Assembly: GCA_017518735.1 (NCBI GenBank)
Contig: JAFWTY010000035.1
Location: forward strand, 1 to 52,652
Direction: 5' to 3'
Length of the DNA: 52,652 nt
Origin: Lachnospiraceae bacterium
GTDB lineage: Bacteria; Bacillota; Clostridia; Lachnospirales; Lachnospiraceae
Shown here: positions 33,397-40,830 of the stretch, piece after piece
How the letters are laid out: the number at the start of each line of letters is the position of its first letter
Position numbering within the stretch: position 1 is the stretch's first letter
Made by a program: the position numbers and the translations under genes
Notes under the pieces: model-generated
What the model saw: only the letters and a program-made list of their open reading frames with translations
The model's database searches: none
What the model was told of the DNA's origin: nothing

Positions 33397-36024
33397 ATGG
33401 CAAACAAATGGGTCTATTTATTCACAGAGGGCAGTGCTGACATGCGTAACCTCTTAGGAGGAAAAGGTGCAAACCTTGCAGAGATGACCAACATCGGTCT
33501 TCCCGTTCCCCAGGGATTCACCATTACTACGGAAGCATGTACACAGTACTACGAGGACGGCAGAGAGATCAATGCCGAGATTAAGGGACAGATTGATGAG
33601 TACATCGTAAAGATGGAAGAGATCACCGGAAAGAAATTCGGAGATTTAGAGAATCCCTTACTTGTTTCGGTTCGTTCCGGTGCCAGAGCTTCCATGCCCG
33701 GTATGATGGATACGATTTTAAACTTAGGCTTGAATGAAGACGTTGTTAACGTTATTGCTGAGAAGTCAAACAATCCCCGTTGGGCTTGGGACTGCTACAG
33801 AAGATTCATTCAGATGTATTCCGACGTCGTTATGGAAGTCGGCAAGAAGTACTTCGAAGAATTAATTGACAAGATGAAAGCAGAAAAGGGCGTTAAGCAG
33901 GACGTTGAACTTACTGCTGACGACTTAAAGGAACTTGCAAATCAGTTCAAGGCTGAGTACAAGGCAAAAATCGGCAACGATTTCCCTTCCGATCCGAAGG
34001 AACAGCTCTATGGCGCAATCAAGGCTGTATTCCGTTCCTGGGATAATCCCCGTGCAAACGTTTACCGTCGTGACAACGACATCCCTTACTCCTGGGGAAC
34101 CGCTGTAAACGTACAGTCCATGGCATTCGGTAACATGGGCGATGACTGCGGTACCGGTGTTGCATTTACCCGTGACCCGGCAACCGGTGCAAAGGGACTC
34201 TTCGGTGAGTTCTTAACCAACGCACAGGGCGAGGACGTTGTTGCAGGCGTTCGTACTCCGATGAAGATCGCCGAGATGGAGCAGAAGTTCCCCGAAGCTT
34301 TCGAACAGTTCAAAAATGTATGTGCAACTCTGGAAAATCACTACAGAGATATGCAGGATATGGAGTTTACCGTAGAACACGGAAAACTTTACATGTTACA
34401 GACCAGAAACGGAAAGAGAACCGCTCAGGCTGCTTTAAAGATCGCATGTGACCTCGTGGATGAGGGCATGAGAACCGAAGAAGAAGCAGTTGCAATGATC
34501 GATCCGAGAAACCTGGATACCCTTCTTCATCCTCAGTTTGATGCGGCTGCATTAAAGGCTGCCACACCTGCCGGACGCGGACTCGGGGCTTCTCCGGGAG
34601 CGGCCTGCGGACGTATCGTATTCTCTGCAGAGGATGCGGAAATCTGGGCAGCAAGAGGAGAGAAGGTGGTTTTGGTTCGTCTGGAAACCTCTCCGGAAGA
34701 TATTACAGGTATGAAGGTTGCTCAGGGTATCTTAACCGTTCGCGGCGGTATGACTTCTCACGCAGCGGTTGTTGCACGTGGTATGGGTGCCTGCTGTGTA
34801 TCCGGCTGCGGCGATATCGCAATGGATGAAGCAAACAAGAAATTCACCCTTGCCGGCAAGGAATTCCATGAAGGCGACTGGCTTTCCATCGACGGAACCA
34901 CCGGTAATATCTATGACGGTAAGATCGCTACCGTAGATGCAAAGATCGCCGGCGAGTTCGGAAGAGTTATGGACTGGGCAGATAAATACAGAACCTTAAA
35001 GGTTCGTACCAATGCGGATACGCCTGCCGATGCGAAGAAAGCAAGAGAACTCGGCGCGGAAGGTATCGGCCTTTGCCGTACGGAGCATATGTTCTTTGAA
35101 GAGAACAGAATTGCCGCTTTCCGTGAGATGATCTGCTCCGATACCGTGGAAGAAAGAGAAGCGGCGCTAGATAAGATTTTACCTTATCAGCAGGATGACT
35201 TCGAGAAATTATATGAAGCTTTGGAAGGATGTCCCGTAACCATTCGTTTCCTGGATCCTCCTTTGCATGAGTTCGTTCCCACGGAAGAAGCGGAGATTCA
35301 GAAGCTTGCCGATGCAAAGGGCAAAACCGTCGAGAAGATCAAGGAATATATCAATTCCTTACATGAATTCAACCCGATGATGGGACACCGCGGATGCCGT
35401 CTTGCGGTTACCTATCCGGAAATCGCAAAGATGCAGACCAAGGCAGTCATTCGCGCGGCAATCAAGGTTTCCGCCGCTCATCCCGACTGGAACCTGGTTC
35501 CCGAAATCATGATCCCTCTCGTATGCGACGTAAAGGAGATTAAGGTGGTTAAGAAGATTGTTGTGGAAACCGCCGATGAAGAGATCAAGAATGCGGGTGT
35601 GGATCTGAAATACGAAGTAGGTACCATGATCGAAATCCCGAGAGCCGCTCTTACGGCTGATGAGATTGCCAAGGAAGCGGACTTCTTCTGCTTCGGTACC
35701 AACGATCTTACCCAGATGACCTTCGGTTTCTCCCGTGATGATGCAGGTAAGTTCTTAAGCGCTTATTATGACTCCAAGATTTTTGAAGGCGATCCTTTTG
35801 CCAAACTGGATCAGAATGGCGTTGGAAAGTTAATGAAATTGGCCATTGACCTTGGAAAGCCCGTAAATCCCAATCTCCATGTCGGTATTTGCGGTGAGCA
35901 CGGCGGCGATCCTCAGTCTGTTGAGTTCTGCCACAAGATCGGTCTGGACTATGTATCTTGTTCACCGTTCCGTGTGCCGATTGCAAGACTTGCAGCAGCA
36001 CAGGCAGCAATTAACAACAAGTAA
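33397..36024 (+). CDS. ppdK: Pyruvate, phosphate dikinase
   Basis: An 875-residue PPDK, the standard length, interconverting pyruvate + ATP + Pi with PEP + AMP + PPi. In anaerobic clostridia it commonly works in PPi-dependent glycolysis. The N-terminal ATP-grasp domain opens with LLGGKGANLAEMTNIGLPVP. The swivelling phosphohistidine domain has GGMTSHAAVVARGMG with His455. The C-terminal PEP/pyruvate barrel has MMGHRGCRLAVTYPEI, CFGTNDLTQMTFGFSRDD and the catalytic Cys at about 832 in GICGEHGG. Codon choice is strongly biased, as for a highly expressed gene. It has its own promoter and structured leader and ends with a terminator, so it is monocistronic. Confidence 0.98.
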   Translation: MANKWVYLFTEGSADMRNLLGGKGANLAEMTNIGLPVPQGFTITTEACTQYYEDGREINAEIKGQIDEYIVKMEEITGKKFGDLENPLLVSVRSGARASMPGMMDTILNLGLNEDVVNVIAEKSNNPRWAWDCYRRFIQMYSDVVMEVGKKYFEELIDKMKAEKGVKQDVELTADDLKELANQFKAEYKAKIGNDFPSDPKEQLYGAIKAVFRSWDNPRANVYRRDNDIPYSWGTAVNVQSMAFGNMGDDCGTGVAFTRDPATGAKGLFGEFLTNAQGEDVVAGVRTPMKIAEMEQKFPEAFEQFKNVCATLENHYRDMQDMEFTVEHGKLYMLQTRNGKRTAQAALKIACDLVDEGMRTEEEAVAMIDPRNLDTLLHPQFDAAALKAATPAGRGLGASPGAACGRIVFSAEDAEIWAARGEKVVLVRLETSPEDITGMKVAQGILTVRGGMTSHAAVVARGMGACCVSGCGDIAMDEANKKFTLAGKEFHEGDWLSIDGTTGNIYDGKIATVDAKIAGEFGRVMDWADKYRTLKVRTNADTPADAKKARELGAEGIGLCRTEHMFFEENRIAAFREMICSDTVEEREAALDKILPYQQDDFEKLYEALEGCPVTIRFLDPPLHEFVPTEEAEIQKLADAKGKTVEKIKEYINSLHEFNPMMGHRGCRLAVTYPEIAKMQTKAVIRAAIKVSAAHPDWNLVPEIMIPLVCDVKEIKVVKKIVVETADEEIKNAGVDLKYEVGTMIEIPRAALTADEIAKEADFFCFGTNDLTQMTFGFSRDDAGKFLSAYYDSKIFEGDPFAKLDQNGVGKLMKLAIDLGKPVNPNLHVGICGEHGGDPQSVEFCHKIGLDYVSCSPFRVPIARLAAAQAAINNK

Positions 36025-36050
36025 TCAAATATGTGTTAAGGCATGTTAGG

Positions 36051-36080
36051 AAAACCACCGTCTTACGGACGGTGGTTTTT
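36051..36080 (+). terminator. Rho-independent terminator after ppdK
   Basis: AAAACCACCGTC (36051-36062) pairs perfectly with GACGGTGGTTTT (36068-36079) around a five-base loop. It lies only 14 bases before the next start codon. Confidence 0.93.
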
Positions 36081-36094
36081 CAAAAGGAAGAATT

Positions 36095-36676
36095 ATGTTT
36101 GAAGAAAGAAAGAGCATAAGAAAATATAGAAGTGACCCGGTATCTTCCCAGGACATCCTGACGATACTGGATGCGGCAAGAGTTGCCCCTTCTGCCAAAA
36201 ATCGCCAGCCGTGGAAATTCCTCGTTTTCCAGGGGGAAAAGAAGGCGGATCTTCTAAATGAAGTGGAAAAAGGAATCGAAAAGAGCAAGAAATCTCTTTT
36301 TATGCCGAAGAAGTTTAAAAAGGGAATGGCCAGTGCAGAGAATACGTTACGTATTATGAGAGAAGCACCGGTTCTGATTCTTGTACTGAATACCTTATCC
36401 GGAGATCCTTATCCGCCGATTTTTGCCGGAAAAAGAGTGTCCGAGATTCATAATACGCTATCCATCGGAGCGGCAATTGAGAATATGTTGCTTGCTGCAA
36501 CAAATATGGGGCTTGGTTCCTTGTGGATCGGAAATACGGTTTATTCCCACAAAGAAATCAGTAAGTATTTGGGGATTAAGGAACAGATTGCTTCTGCGGT
36601 AGCCATCGGATATGCCGATGAAACTCCGGAAGGCAGACCGAAAAAAGAACTTGCCCAGATTGTGGAAGGAATATAA
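36095..36676 (+). CDS. Nitroreductase-family flavoprotein
   Basis: A 193-residue nitroreductase-fold protein, expected to bind FMN as a dimer and reduce an unknown substrate with NAD(P)H. The N-terminal RKSIRKY and AARVAPSAKNRQPWKFLVF motifs contact FMN phosphate and ring. Further on are SIGAAIENMLLAATNMGLGSLWIG and the end segment AIGYADETPEGRPKKEL. AAAAGGAAG precedes the start. It lies directly behind the ppdK terminator without an obvious promoter, so it may depend on read-through. The next gene starts two bases after its stop. Confidence 0.9.
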   Translation: MFEERKSIRKYRSDPVSSQDILTILDAARVAPSAKNRQPWKFLVFQGEKKADLLNEVEKGIEKSKKSLFMPKKFKKGMASAENTLRIMREAPVLILVLNTLSGDPYPPIFAGKRVSEIHNTLSIGAAIENMLLAATNMGLGSLWIGNTVYSHKEISKYLGIKEQIASAVAIGYADETPEGRPKKELAQIVEGI

Positions 36677-36678
36677 CC

Positions 36679-37191
36679 ATGCTTCGTGATAAAGATATCC
36701 GCGAGGGAGTTTTTGATTATCTGGAAGAAAAATACGGGAAAGTGCGCTTTTTCGAGGAATTGACCATGGGAAAATCCAGAGCCGATATTGTCATGGTGAC
36801 CGAGGAAGCGCTTTTTGGTGTGGAGATCAAAAGCGATGCGGATACCTATGTCCGTCTGGAACGACAGGTAAAGGACTATGACAGGTTTTTTGATTATAAC
36901 ATTCTGGTAGTCGGTTCCACACACGGAATCCATGCTTCGGAACATGTGCCGGAATACTGGGGAATCGTAACGGTGGAAGAGACGGCCAAAGGATTGGATT
37001 TTTACGAACTTCGGCAACCTTCCAAAAAGAAAAAGGCCCGTCTTCGTACGCAGTTACACTTGCTTTGGAGAAGGGAATTGCTGCATATTCAAACATCGAA
37101 TAAACTGCACAAATACGCGAACAAACGACGTTCCTATGTGGAAACCTATATTATGGAGACACTTGGTGAAGAGGGTGTAAGAAACAGCTGA
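36679..37191 (+). CDS. sce7726-family protein, PD-(D/E)XK nuclease-like
   Basis: A 170-residue protein that I recognise as sce7726 family, function unknown. The sequence shows a PD-(D/E)XK-like core: Glu26/Glu27, then Asp36 in SRADIV, Glu49-Ile-Lys51 in GVEIKSDADT, and Gln63-x3-Tyr67 in RQVKDYD, followed by the hydrophobic strand NILVVGS. This arrangement is typical of restriction-like endonucleases and repair nucleases; activity is inferred. The C-terminal 60 residues are very basic (KKKKAR; KLHKYANKRRS), fitting nucleic-acid binding. It is coupled to the nitroreductase gene by a two-base gap, which gives no functional clue. Confidence 0.75.
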   Translation: MLRDKDIREGVFDYLEEKYGKVRFFEELTMGKSRADIVMVTEEALFGVEIKSDADTYVRLERQVKDYDRFFDYNILVVGSTHGIHASEHVPEYWGIVTVEETAKGLDFYELRQPSKKKKARLRTQLHLLWRRELLHIQTSNKLHKYANKRRSYVETYIMETLGEEGVRNS

Positions 37192-37220
37192 TTGAAGAGT
37201 TGTTTGAAAGAGATTATACT
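37192..37220 (+). promoter_or_regulatory. SigA promoter of the acyltransferase gene
   Basis: TTGAAG at 37192-37197, a 17-base spacer and TATACT at 37215-37220. It starts immediately after the stop of the sce7726 gene and only 20 bases remain from the -10 box to the start codon. Confidence 0.65.
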
Positions 37221-37240
37221 ATCTTCGAGGATCAAGAATC

Positions 37241-38251
37241 ATGAAAAACAGAGATTACTCCCTGGACATCATTCGAATATATGGAATGTTTCTTATCATA
37301 TTCTTTCATGTGGTAAGTGTTTTTGCATTTCAAACTCCGATACTCAGCACCTCGGCCAATGCAACCTGGGGACTGATTGGAACGACGATATTCTTCCTGT
37401 TATCCGGATATTTATTGAAAGAACACCATTCGGATCTGAAGAATGTTTTCAAATTCTACGGAAAACGCTGGCTGTCCATTTTTCCGGCTTTCTATTTGAG
37501 TTTTCTGTTTTTTTATTTACTCAACGTCATTCAAAACGGACAGTTTCTTTACAAAGGACATCCGAAGACTTTTCTGTTTACCCTGCTTGGAATCGATAAA
37601 TACTTAGTCTGGTACGGAATTGATTCCTATGCGCTGGTCGGAGAGTGGTTTACGGCCATTCTGATCGTTTTATATCTTTTATTCCCGTTGTTAAATCTTA
37701 TTGCTAAGAACAAAATCGTAAAATGGATCTTTACGGTATTGCTTCTTGGCTTATATGTGGTAAATATCTATGTAATTACCGTTAAGACCGGAAAAATACC
37801 CGATATCTCCGTTATCACGGGGGTTTCCGTATTCTGGGCCGGAATGATGATTTCCGACTGCAAAGAATTTCTTCGGAAGCATTCCTTTATCGGTATCATT
37901 ACCGGTGTTTTGGCTCTTGTATGCTTGATTGTACCTTTGAAAGGGCATTACCTGATGAAGGGCAATTTCATTGGATTGCTGGTATTTTTGACCTTTCTTA
38001 TTCTTCTGAAAAACGCAAAAGGCGGTAAGGCGCTTACCTATATCAGTACATTAACCTATGAGATGTATCTGATTCATCATATTCTTGCGGATTATGCGTT
38101 TGTCGTCTATAAAAAAGGCATTGTTCCGTTGCCGGTAATCCTTTTCATCTATGTTGCATGCCTCTTCCTGGGATCTTTCCTGCTTCATATCGCAACAAAA
38201 GGATTGATTAAGGGAATCGGAAAGCTGTTTTCCCGTAAAAAGAGCGAATAA
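37241..38251 (+). CDS. Acyltransferase-3 family membrane protein
   Basis: A 336-residue polytopic membrane protein of the acyltransferase-3 (OafA/NodX/WecH-like) family, with about ten helices. The signature opening is YSLDIIRIYGMFLIIFFHVVSVFAF, with the conserved Arg and His, followed by TTIFFLLSGYLL. Such enzymes usually O-acetylate sugars of cell-wall polymers or exopolysaccharides; the substrate cannot be told. The C-terminal region contains EMYLIHHIL, also typical. AGGAT is the only ribosome binding site. It has its own promoter and no partner genes. Confidence 0.9.
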   Translation: MKNRDYSLDIIRIYGMFLIIFFHVVSVFAFQTPILSTSANATWGLIGTTIFFLLSGYLLKEHHSDLKNVFKFYGKRWLSIFPAFYLSFLFFYLLNVIQNGQFLYKGHPKTFLFTLLGIDKYLVWYGIDSYALVGEWFTAILIVLYLLFPLLNLIAKNKIVKWIFTVLLLGLYVVNIYVITVKTGKIPDISVITGVSVFWAGMMISDCKEFLRKHSFIGIITGVLALVCLIVPLKGHYLMKGNFIGLLVFLTFLILLKNAKGGKALTYISTLTYEMYLIHHILADYAFVVYKKGIVPLPVILFIYVACLFLGSFLLHIATKGLIKGIGKLFSRKKSE

Positions 38252-38340
38252 ATATGCATATTCCTGCATAAACTACTAAATATTGTGACATTTTTCCAAA
38301 AAACGACAAAATATGTGTGAAATGTTATAAGAATTGCGCG

Positions 38341-38369
38341 TTGAACCATAAAAAAAGTCATGATAATAT
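38341..38369 (+). promoter_or_regulatory. SigA promoter of the 61-residue small gene
   Basis: TTGAAC at 38341-38346, a 17-base spacer and TAATAT at 38364-38369 with TG at 38361-38362 (extended -10). Confidence 0.75.
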
Positions 38370-38399
38370 AACGTGAAATCAAACAGGGGGGAAATCTAA

Positions 38400-38405
38400 A
38401 TGTAA
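38400..38405 (+). promoter_or_regulatory. Start-stop element ATGTAA in the small-gene leader
   Basis: A run of G (38386-38391) forms a strong ribosome binding site six to nine bases before ATG, which is followed immediately by TAA. The TAA overlaps the ribosome binding site (AAAGGAAG, 38404-38411) of the real gene. Such minimal ORFs can hold ribosomes or modulate downstream initiation. Confidence 0.4.
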
Positions 38406-38418
38406 AGGAAGTGATTTC

Positions 38419-38604
38419 ATGAATTATATTATTGAAATTGAGAGCGGATTATGGTTTTGCGGCTGGTCTTCTTTGGACGGAAGCATGCAGACAACTACCG
38501 AAATAGAGCTTGCTTATCGAATGAGAAGAACACTTGCTATGAGGACACTCCCGAAAGTCGTGGAGCATTACGGCAAAGGACAGATTATGAATGCTGCGGC
38601 ATAA
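38419..38604 (+). CDS. Small conserved-looking protein of unknown function
   Basis: A 61-residue protein beginning MNYIIEIESGLWFCGWSSLDG and continuing with a helical, basic part YRMRRTLAMRTLPKVVEHYG. No signal peptide or membrane helix. The evidence that it is real is a good promoter, AAAGGAAG eight bases before the ATG, and a strong terminator after it, making a compact one-gene unit. I do not recognise a family. The N-terminal beta-like stretch with two Trp and a Cys suggests a small folded domain. Confidence 0.65.
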   Translation: MNYIIEIESGLWFCGWSSLDGSMQTTTEIELAYRMRRTLAMRTLPKVVEHYGKGQIMNAAA

Positions 38605-38622
38605 ATTGCGGCATAAACAGGA

Positions 38623-38660
38623 AGCGGTTTTCCCGGATATGGGAAAATCGCTATTTCTTT
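38623..38660 (+). terminator. Rho-independent terminator after the 61-residue gene
   Basis: AGCGGTTTTCCC (38623-38634) pairs with GGGAAAATCGCT (38641-38652) with one G-U pair and a six-base loop, followed by ATTTCTTT. Confidence 0.88.
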
Positions 38661-38670
38661 AGTCTCGGTG

Positions 38671-38700
38671 TTGTGTGGAGGAATTGTTTTTTGCTATAAT
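38671..38700 (+). promoter_or_regulatory. SigA promoter of the LppM-like lipoprotein gene
   Basis: TTGTGT at 38671-38676, an 18-base spacer and TATAAT at 38695-38700. Confidence 0.65.
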
Positions 38701-38734
38701 GAAGTTGTTGTAGGTTTATGTGTGAAAGGGAATT

Positions 38735-39478
38735 ATGAAAAAACAAATTATTCTAATCTTAAGCGTGATACTTGCCTGTTTTCTTCTGACAGGCTGTATT
38801 CGTGTCGAAAGAGGCATTGAGTTTCAGTCCAAGGGGATGGTAACCGTGTCGGAAAAGGTTACCGTACAGCAGGGATTGTCAGGTTACGGAATGTATACCG
38901 GTGCCAATTCCAATTATCTGCAGGAAATGGGCTTTGATGTCGATGCGTCGAATTTCCATTATGAAGTAAAAGATGTAACGGAAACCGTGGACAATACGAA
39001 TTATGAAGGTGTCTGCGCCTATACGACGATTCCGGAAAGCGATGCGGAAGAAGCTCTGGAAGAGATCATGGGAGATGATGTTACCGTTACGATTACCAGG
39101 AGTGGTTTTTTGTTAAAACACATTGTAATCGATGTGGTCAACAATTCCAGTACAGCAAATACGAACGTCGCAAAATATACGGGCGGCGGTTCGGGCAGTA
39201 TGATGGGAATGGCAGATAATTTTGTCATTAAAACACCTTCATTGATTTTATCTACTAACGGAGATAAGAATACAAAGGACATTCGTACCGTAATCTTTGA
39301 TTTGACGGATTTTGATTCGGATCGTGTAAGCGAAGTCCATATGGAAGTGACGTATTTGAACCTTCTTCCCGTGATAATCGGCGGAGTCGGAGTGCTTTGT
39401 ATTGTTGCCATGATTATTATTCTGGTTGTGGTCAATCAGAAAAAGAAGAAAAACACGACGGAACCGCTGATGTTATAA
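38735..39478 (+). CDS. LppM/DUF3153-like lipoprotein with C-terminal membrane helix
   Basis: A 247-residue protein. The N-terminal signal ends in the lipobox LLTGC, so the mature protein begins at Cys21 and is lipid-anchored. The body starts IRVERGIEFQSKGMVTVSEKV, resembling the LppM/DUF3153 domain, and includes ITRSGFLLKHIVIDVVN. A transmembrane helix (about residues 207-232) and a lysine-rich tail close the protein, so both ends are fixed to the membrane. Function unknown; LppM-type domains occur in envelope proteins of Actinobacteria and Firmicutes. AAAGGG upstream is the ribosome binding site. Confidence 0.75.
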   Translation: MKKQIILILSVILACFLLTGCIRVERGIEFQSKGMVTVSEKVTVQQGLSGYGMYTGANSNYLQEMGFDVDASNFHYEVKDVTETVDNTNYEGVCAYTTIPESDAEEALEEIMGDDVTVTITRSGFLLKHIVIDVVNNSSTANTNVAKYTGGGSGSMMGMADNFVIKTPSLILSTNGDKNTKDIRTVIFDLTDFDSDRVSEVHMEVTYLNLLPVIIGGVGVLCIVAMIIILVVVNQKKKKNTTEPLML

Positions 39479-39481
39479 TAC

Positions 39482-39510
39482 TTGTGTTTTGAAACAAAAT
39501 AAGATAGAAT
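39482..39510 (+). promoter_or_regulatory. Promoter of the DUF4190 gene
   Basis: TTGTGT at 39482-39487, a 17-base spacer and TAGAAT at 39505-39510. It lies just after the LppM-like gene, which has no terminator. Confidence 0.55.
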
Positions 39511-39558
39511 TTGAAAAGTGTTGTTTTTAACTTATACAGGATTGAAGGAGATAGTTAA

Positions 39559-40077
39559 ATGGACGGAAATTACAATAACGGAATGAATAATAATTATCCT
39601 TATGACAACGGGAATGGTTATACGCCCGGAGCGGATCTTTACAATAACAATGTAAATACGATGCCTTATAACAATACGGTATCCAATGTATATGATCCGA
39701 ATATGAATGCCGGATATAATGCAGGATATGCTGCAGATCCCGGATATGCTGCAACTCCCGGATACAACGCAGGCTTTGCAACTTCCTATGATAACGACTG
39801 GAATCAGCAGCCGGTAGCAGCAAGATCCAAAAAGGGAATCCCTGCACTGATTCTCGGTATCGTAACACTTTGCCTTTTCTGGTGCTGGATTCTTATCTGG
39901 TTATGCTTTTTCCCGATTGCAACCGGTATTGTAGCAATCGTTCTTGGTGCTGTTGGAAGAAAACACAATCATTCCGATGGTAAGGCTTTGGCCGGAATGA
40001 TTATGGGTATTGTCGGAATTGCACTTCCTGCTATTATCGTAATAATTGCCGCTATAGCAGTTGCAGCAAACTGGTAA
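39559..40077 (+). CDS. DUF4190 membrane protein with Asn/Tyr/Gly-rich N-terminus
   Basis: A 172-residue protein in two parts. Residues 1-80 are low-complexity, rich in Asn, Tyr, Gly and Pro, with irregular repeats such as NAGYAADPGYAATPGYNAG. Residues about 92-172 form a DUF4190 domain with two or three hydrophobic helices and the motif GRKHNHSDGKALAGMIMGI. The disordered head is probably cytoplasmic. Such proteins are common and of unknown role in Gram-positives. AAGGAG gives a good ribosome binding site, and a terminator follows 37 bases after the stop. Confidence 0.85.
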   Translation: MDGNYNNGMNNNYPYDNGNGYTPGADLYNNNVNTMPYNNTVSNVYDPNMNAGYNAGYAADPGYAATPGYNAGFATSYDNDWNQQPVAARSKKGIPALILGIVTLCLFWCWILIWLCFFPIATGIVAIVLGAVGRKHNHSDGKALAGMIMGIVGIALPAIIVIIAAIAVAANW

Positions 40078-40114
40078 TCAGAATCTTATTTTTACCGGCT
40101 TTTCGATTGAATTT

Positions 40115-40171
40115 GACCGAATTTAAACGTATTATATTTGCAGGATATAAGCGTTTGGATTCGGTCTTTTT
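40115..40171 (+). terminator. Long-stem terminator after the DUF4190 gene
   Basis: GACCGAATTTAAACG (40115-40129) pairs with CGTTTGGATTCGGTC (40152-40166), all 15 positions pairing if two G-U pairs are allowed. The apical part also pairs (TTATAT with ATATAA). TTTTT follows at 40167-40171. The 351-base gap 40078-40428 otherwise holds the ptsI remnant and a promoter. Confidence 0.85.
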
Positions 40172-40173
40172 GT

Positions 40174-40344
40174 ATGGAGGCTGCTCACGCAAACGGAATC
40201 AAAGCCGGAATCTGCGGTGAATTGGCAGCGGATTTGTCGTTAACGAAAGAGTTTCTTTTAATGGGATATGATGAATTGTCGGTGAATCCCGGACGTATTC
40301 TTTCTCTTCGAAAAAAGGTGCGTGAAACCAGGCTGGAAGAGTAG
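40174..40344 (+). pseudogene. Remnant: C-terminal tail of PTS enzyme I (ptsI)
   Basis: The frame MEAAHANGIKAGICGELAAD, continuing with FLLMGYDELSVNPGRILSLR and ending at TAG, matches the last 55-60 residues of phosphoenolpyruvate-protein phosphotransferase (enzyme I), including the active-site Cys in CGELA. The other roughly 500 residues are absent; immediately upstream lies the terminator of the DUF4190 gene. It has no ribosome binding site or promoter of its own. The preserved frame suggests a recent deletion or transposition, or a copied tail, with the intact ptsI presumably elsewhere. Confidence 0.75.
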
Positions 40345-40349
40345 ATTTG

Positions 40350-40378
40350 TTGAAAAGAAAAAGGGAAAGTACTATAAT
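40350..40378 (+). promoter_or_regulatory. Strong SigA promoter of the repeat-containing small protein
   Basis: TTGAAA at 40350-40355, a 17-base spacer and a perfect TATAAT at 40373-40378. Confidence 0.82.
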
Positions 40379-40428
40379 ACGTCGTAAGTAACGATTAAAA
40401 CAGAATTAAATATAAAGGAGTAAATGAT

Positions 40429-40830
40429 ATGAGCGAAGAATACAATCAGAACGGACAGGCACCTGAAAACGGTTCCTTAAAGCAGGAATGGAAGGGAGTC
40501 GGAAAAGGACTCGGAGAAACTTTTTCCGGACTTGGAAAGAGCCTTGTCAGAACCGCAAAGGTTGGTTTAAATGCTGCCGATGACTGGGCAAGCGGAAATG
40601 AGAATACAAACAGAGAAGAAGAGAAACAAGCGATGAAGGACGGTTGGAAGGATTTCGGCCATTCCTTCGTGGATACAGCGGAAGACTTCGGAAAAGCAAG
40701 CGTAAAGAGCGTGAAAAGAGGAGTGGACTCCGTCGATGATGTCACTGACTCGCCCAAGCCTTCCGAAAACACTTCTTCAAATTATGCGGAAAGCAATTCT
40801 TCCGAGAACAACGGAAGTTCCTCATTATAA
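40429..40830 (+). CDS. Small hydrophilic protein with two 37-residue repeats
   Basis: A 133-residue protein with no membrane helix. Two consecutive repeats can be aligned by eye: EWKGVGKGLGETFSGLGKSL with its continuation VRTAKVGLNAADDW, and GWKDFGHSFVDTAEDFGKAS continuing VKSVKRGVDSVDD. Both are amphipathic with regularly placed Trp, Phe, Gly and Lys. The tail is Ser/Asn/Glu-rich and probably disordered. The family is unknown to me; amphipathic repeats of this kind suggest membrane-surface or protein binding. It has a near-consensus promoter and AAAGGAG, so it is probably well expressed. Its stop codon abuts that of the convergent EAL gene. Confidence 0.75.
   Translation: MSEEYNQNGQAPENGSLKQEWKGVGKGLGETFSGLGKSLVRTAKVGLNAADDWASGNENTNREEEKQAMKDGWKDFGHSFVDTAEDFGKASVKSVKRGVDSVDDVTDSPKPSENTSSNYAESNSSENNGSSSL

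Noticed and set aside
40138..40173. ATG at 40138 as start of the ptsI-like ORF
   Set aside because: It lies inside the loop of a strong terminator hairpin and the upstream codons do not resemble enzyme I.
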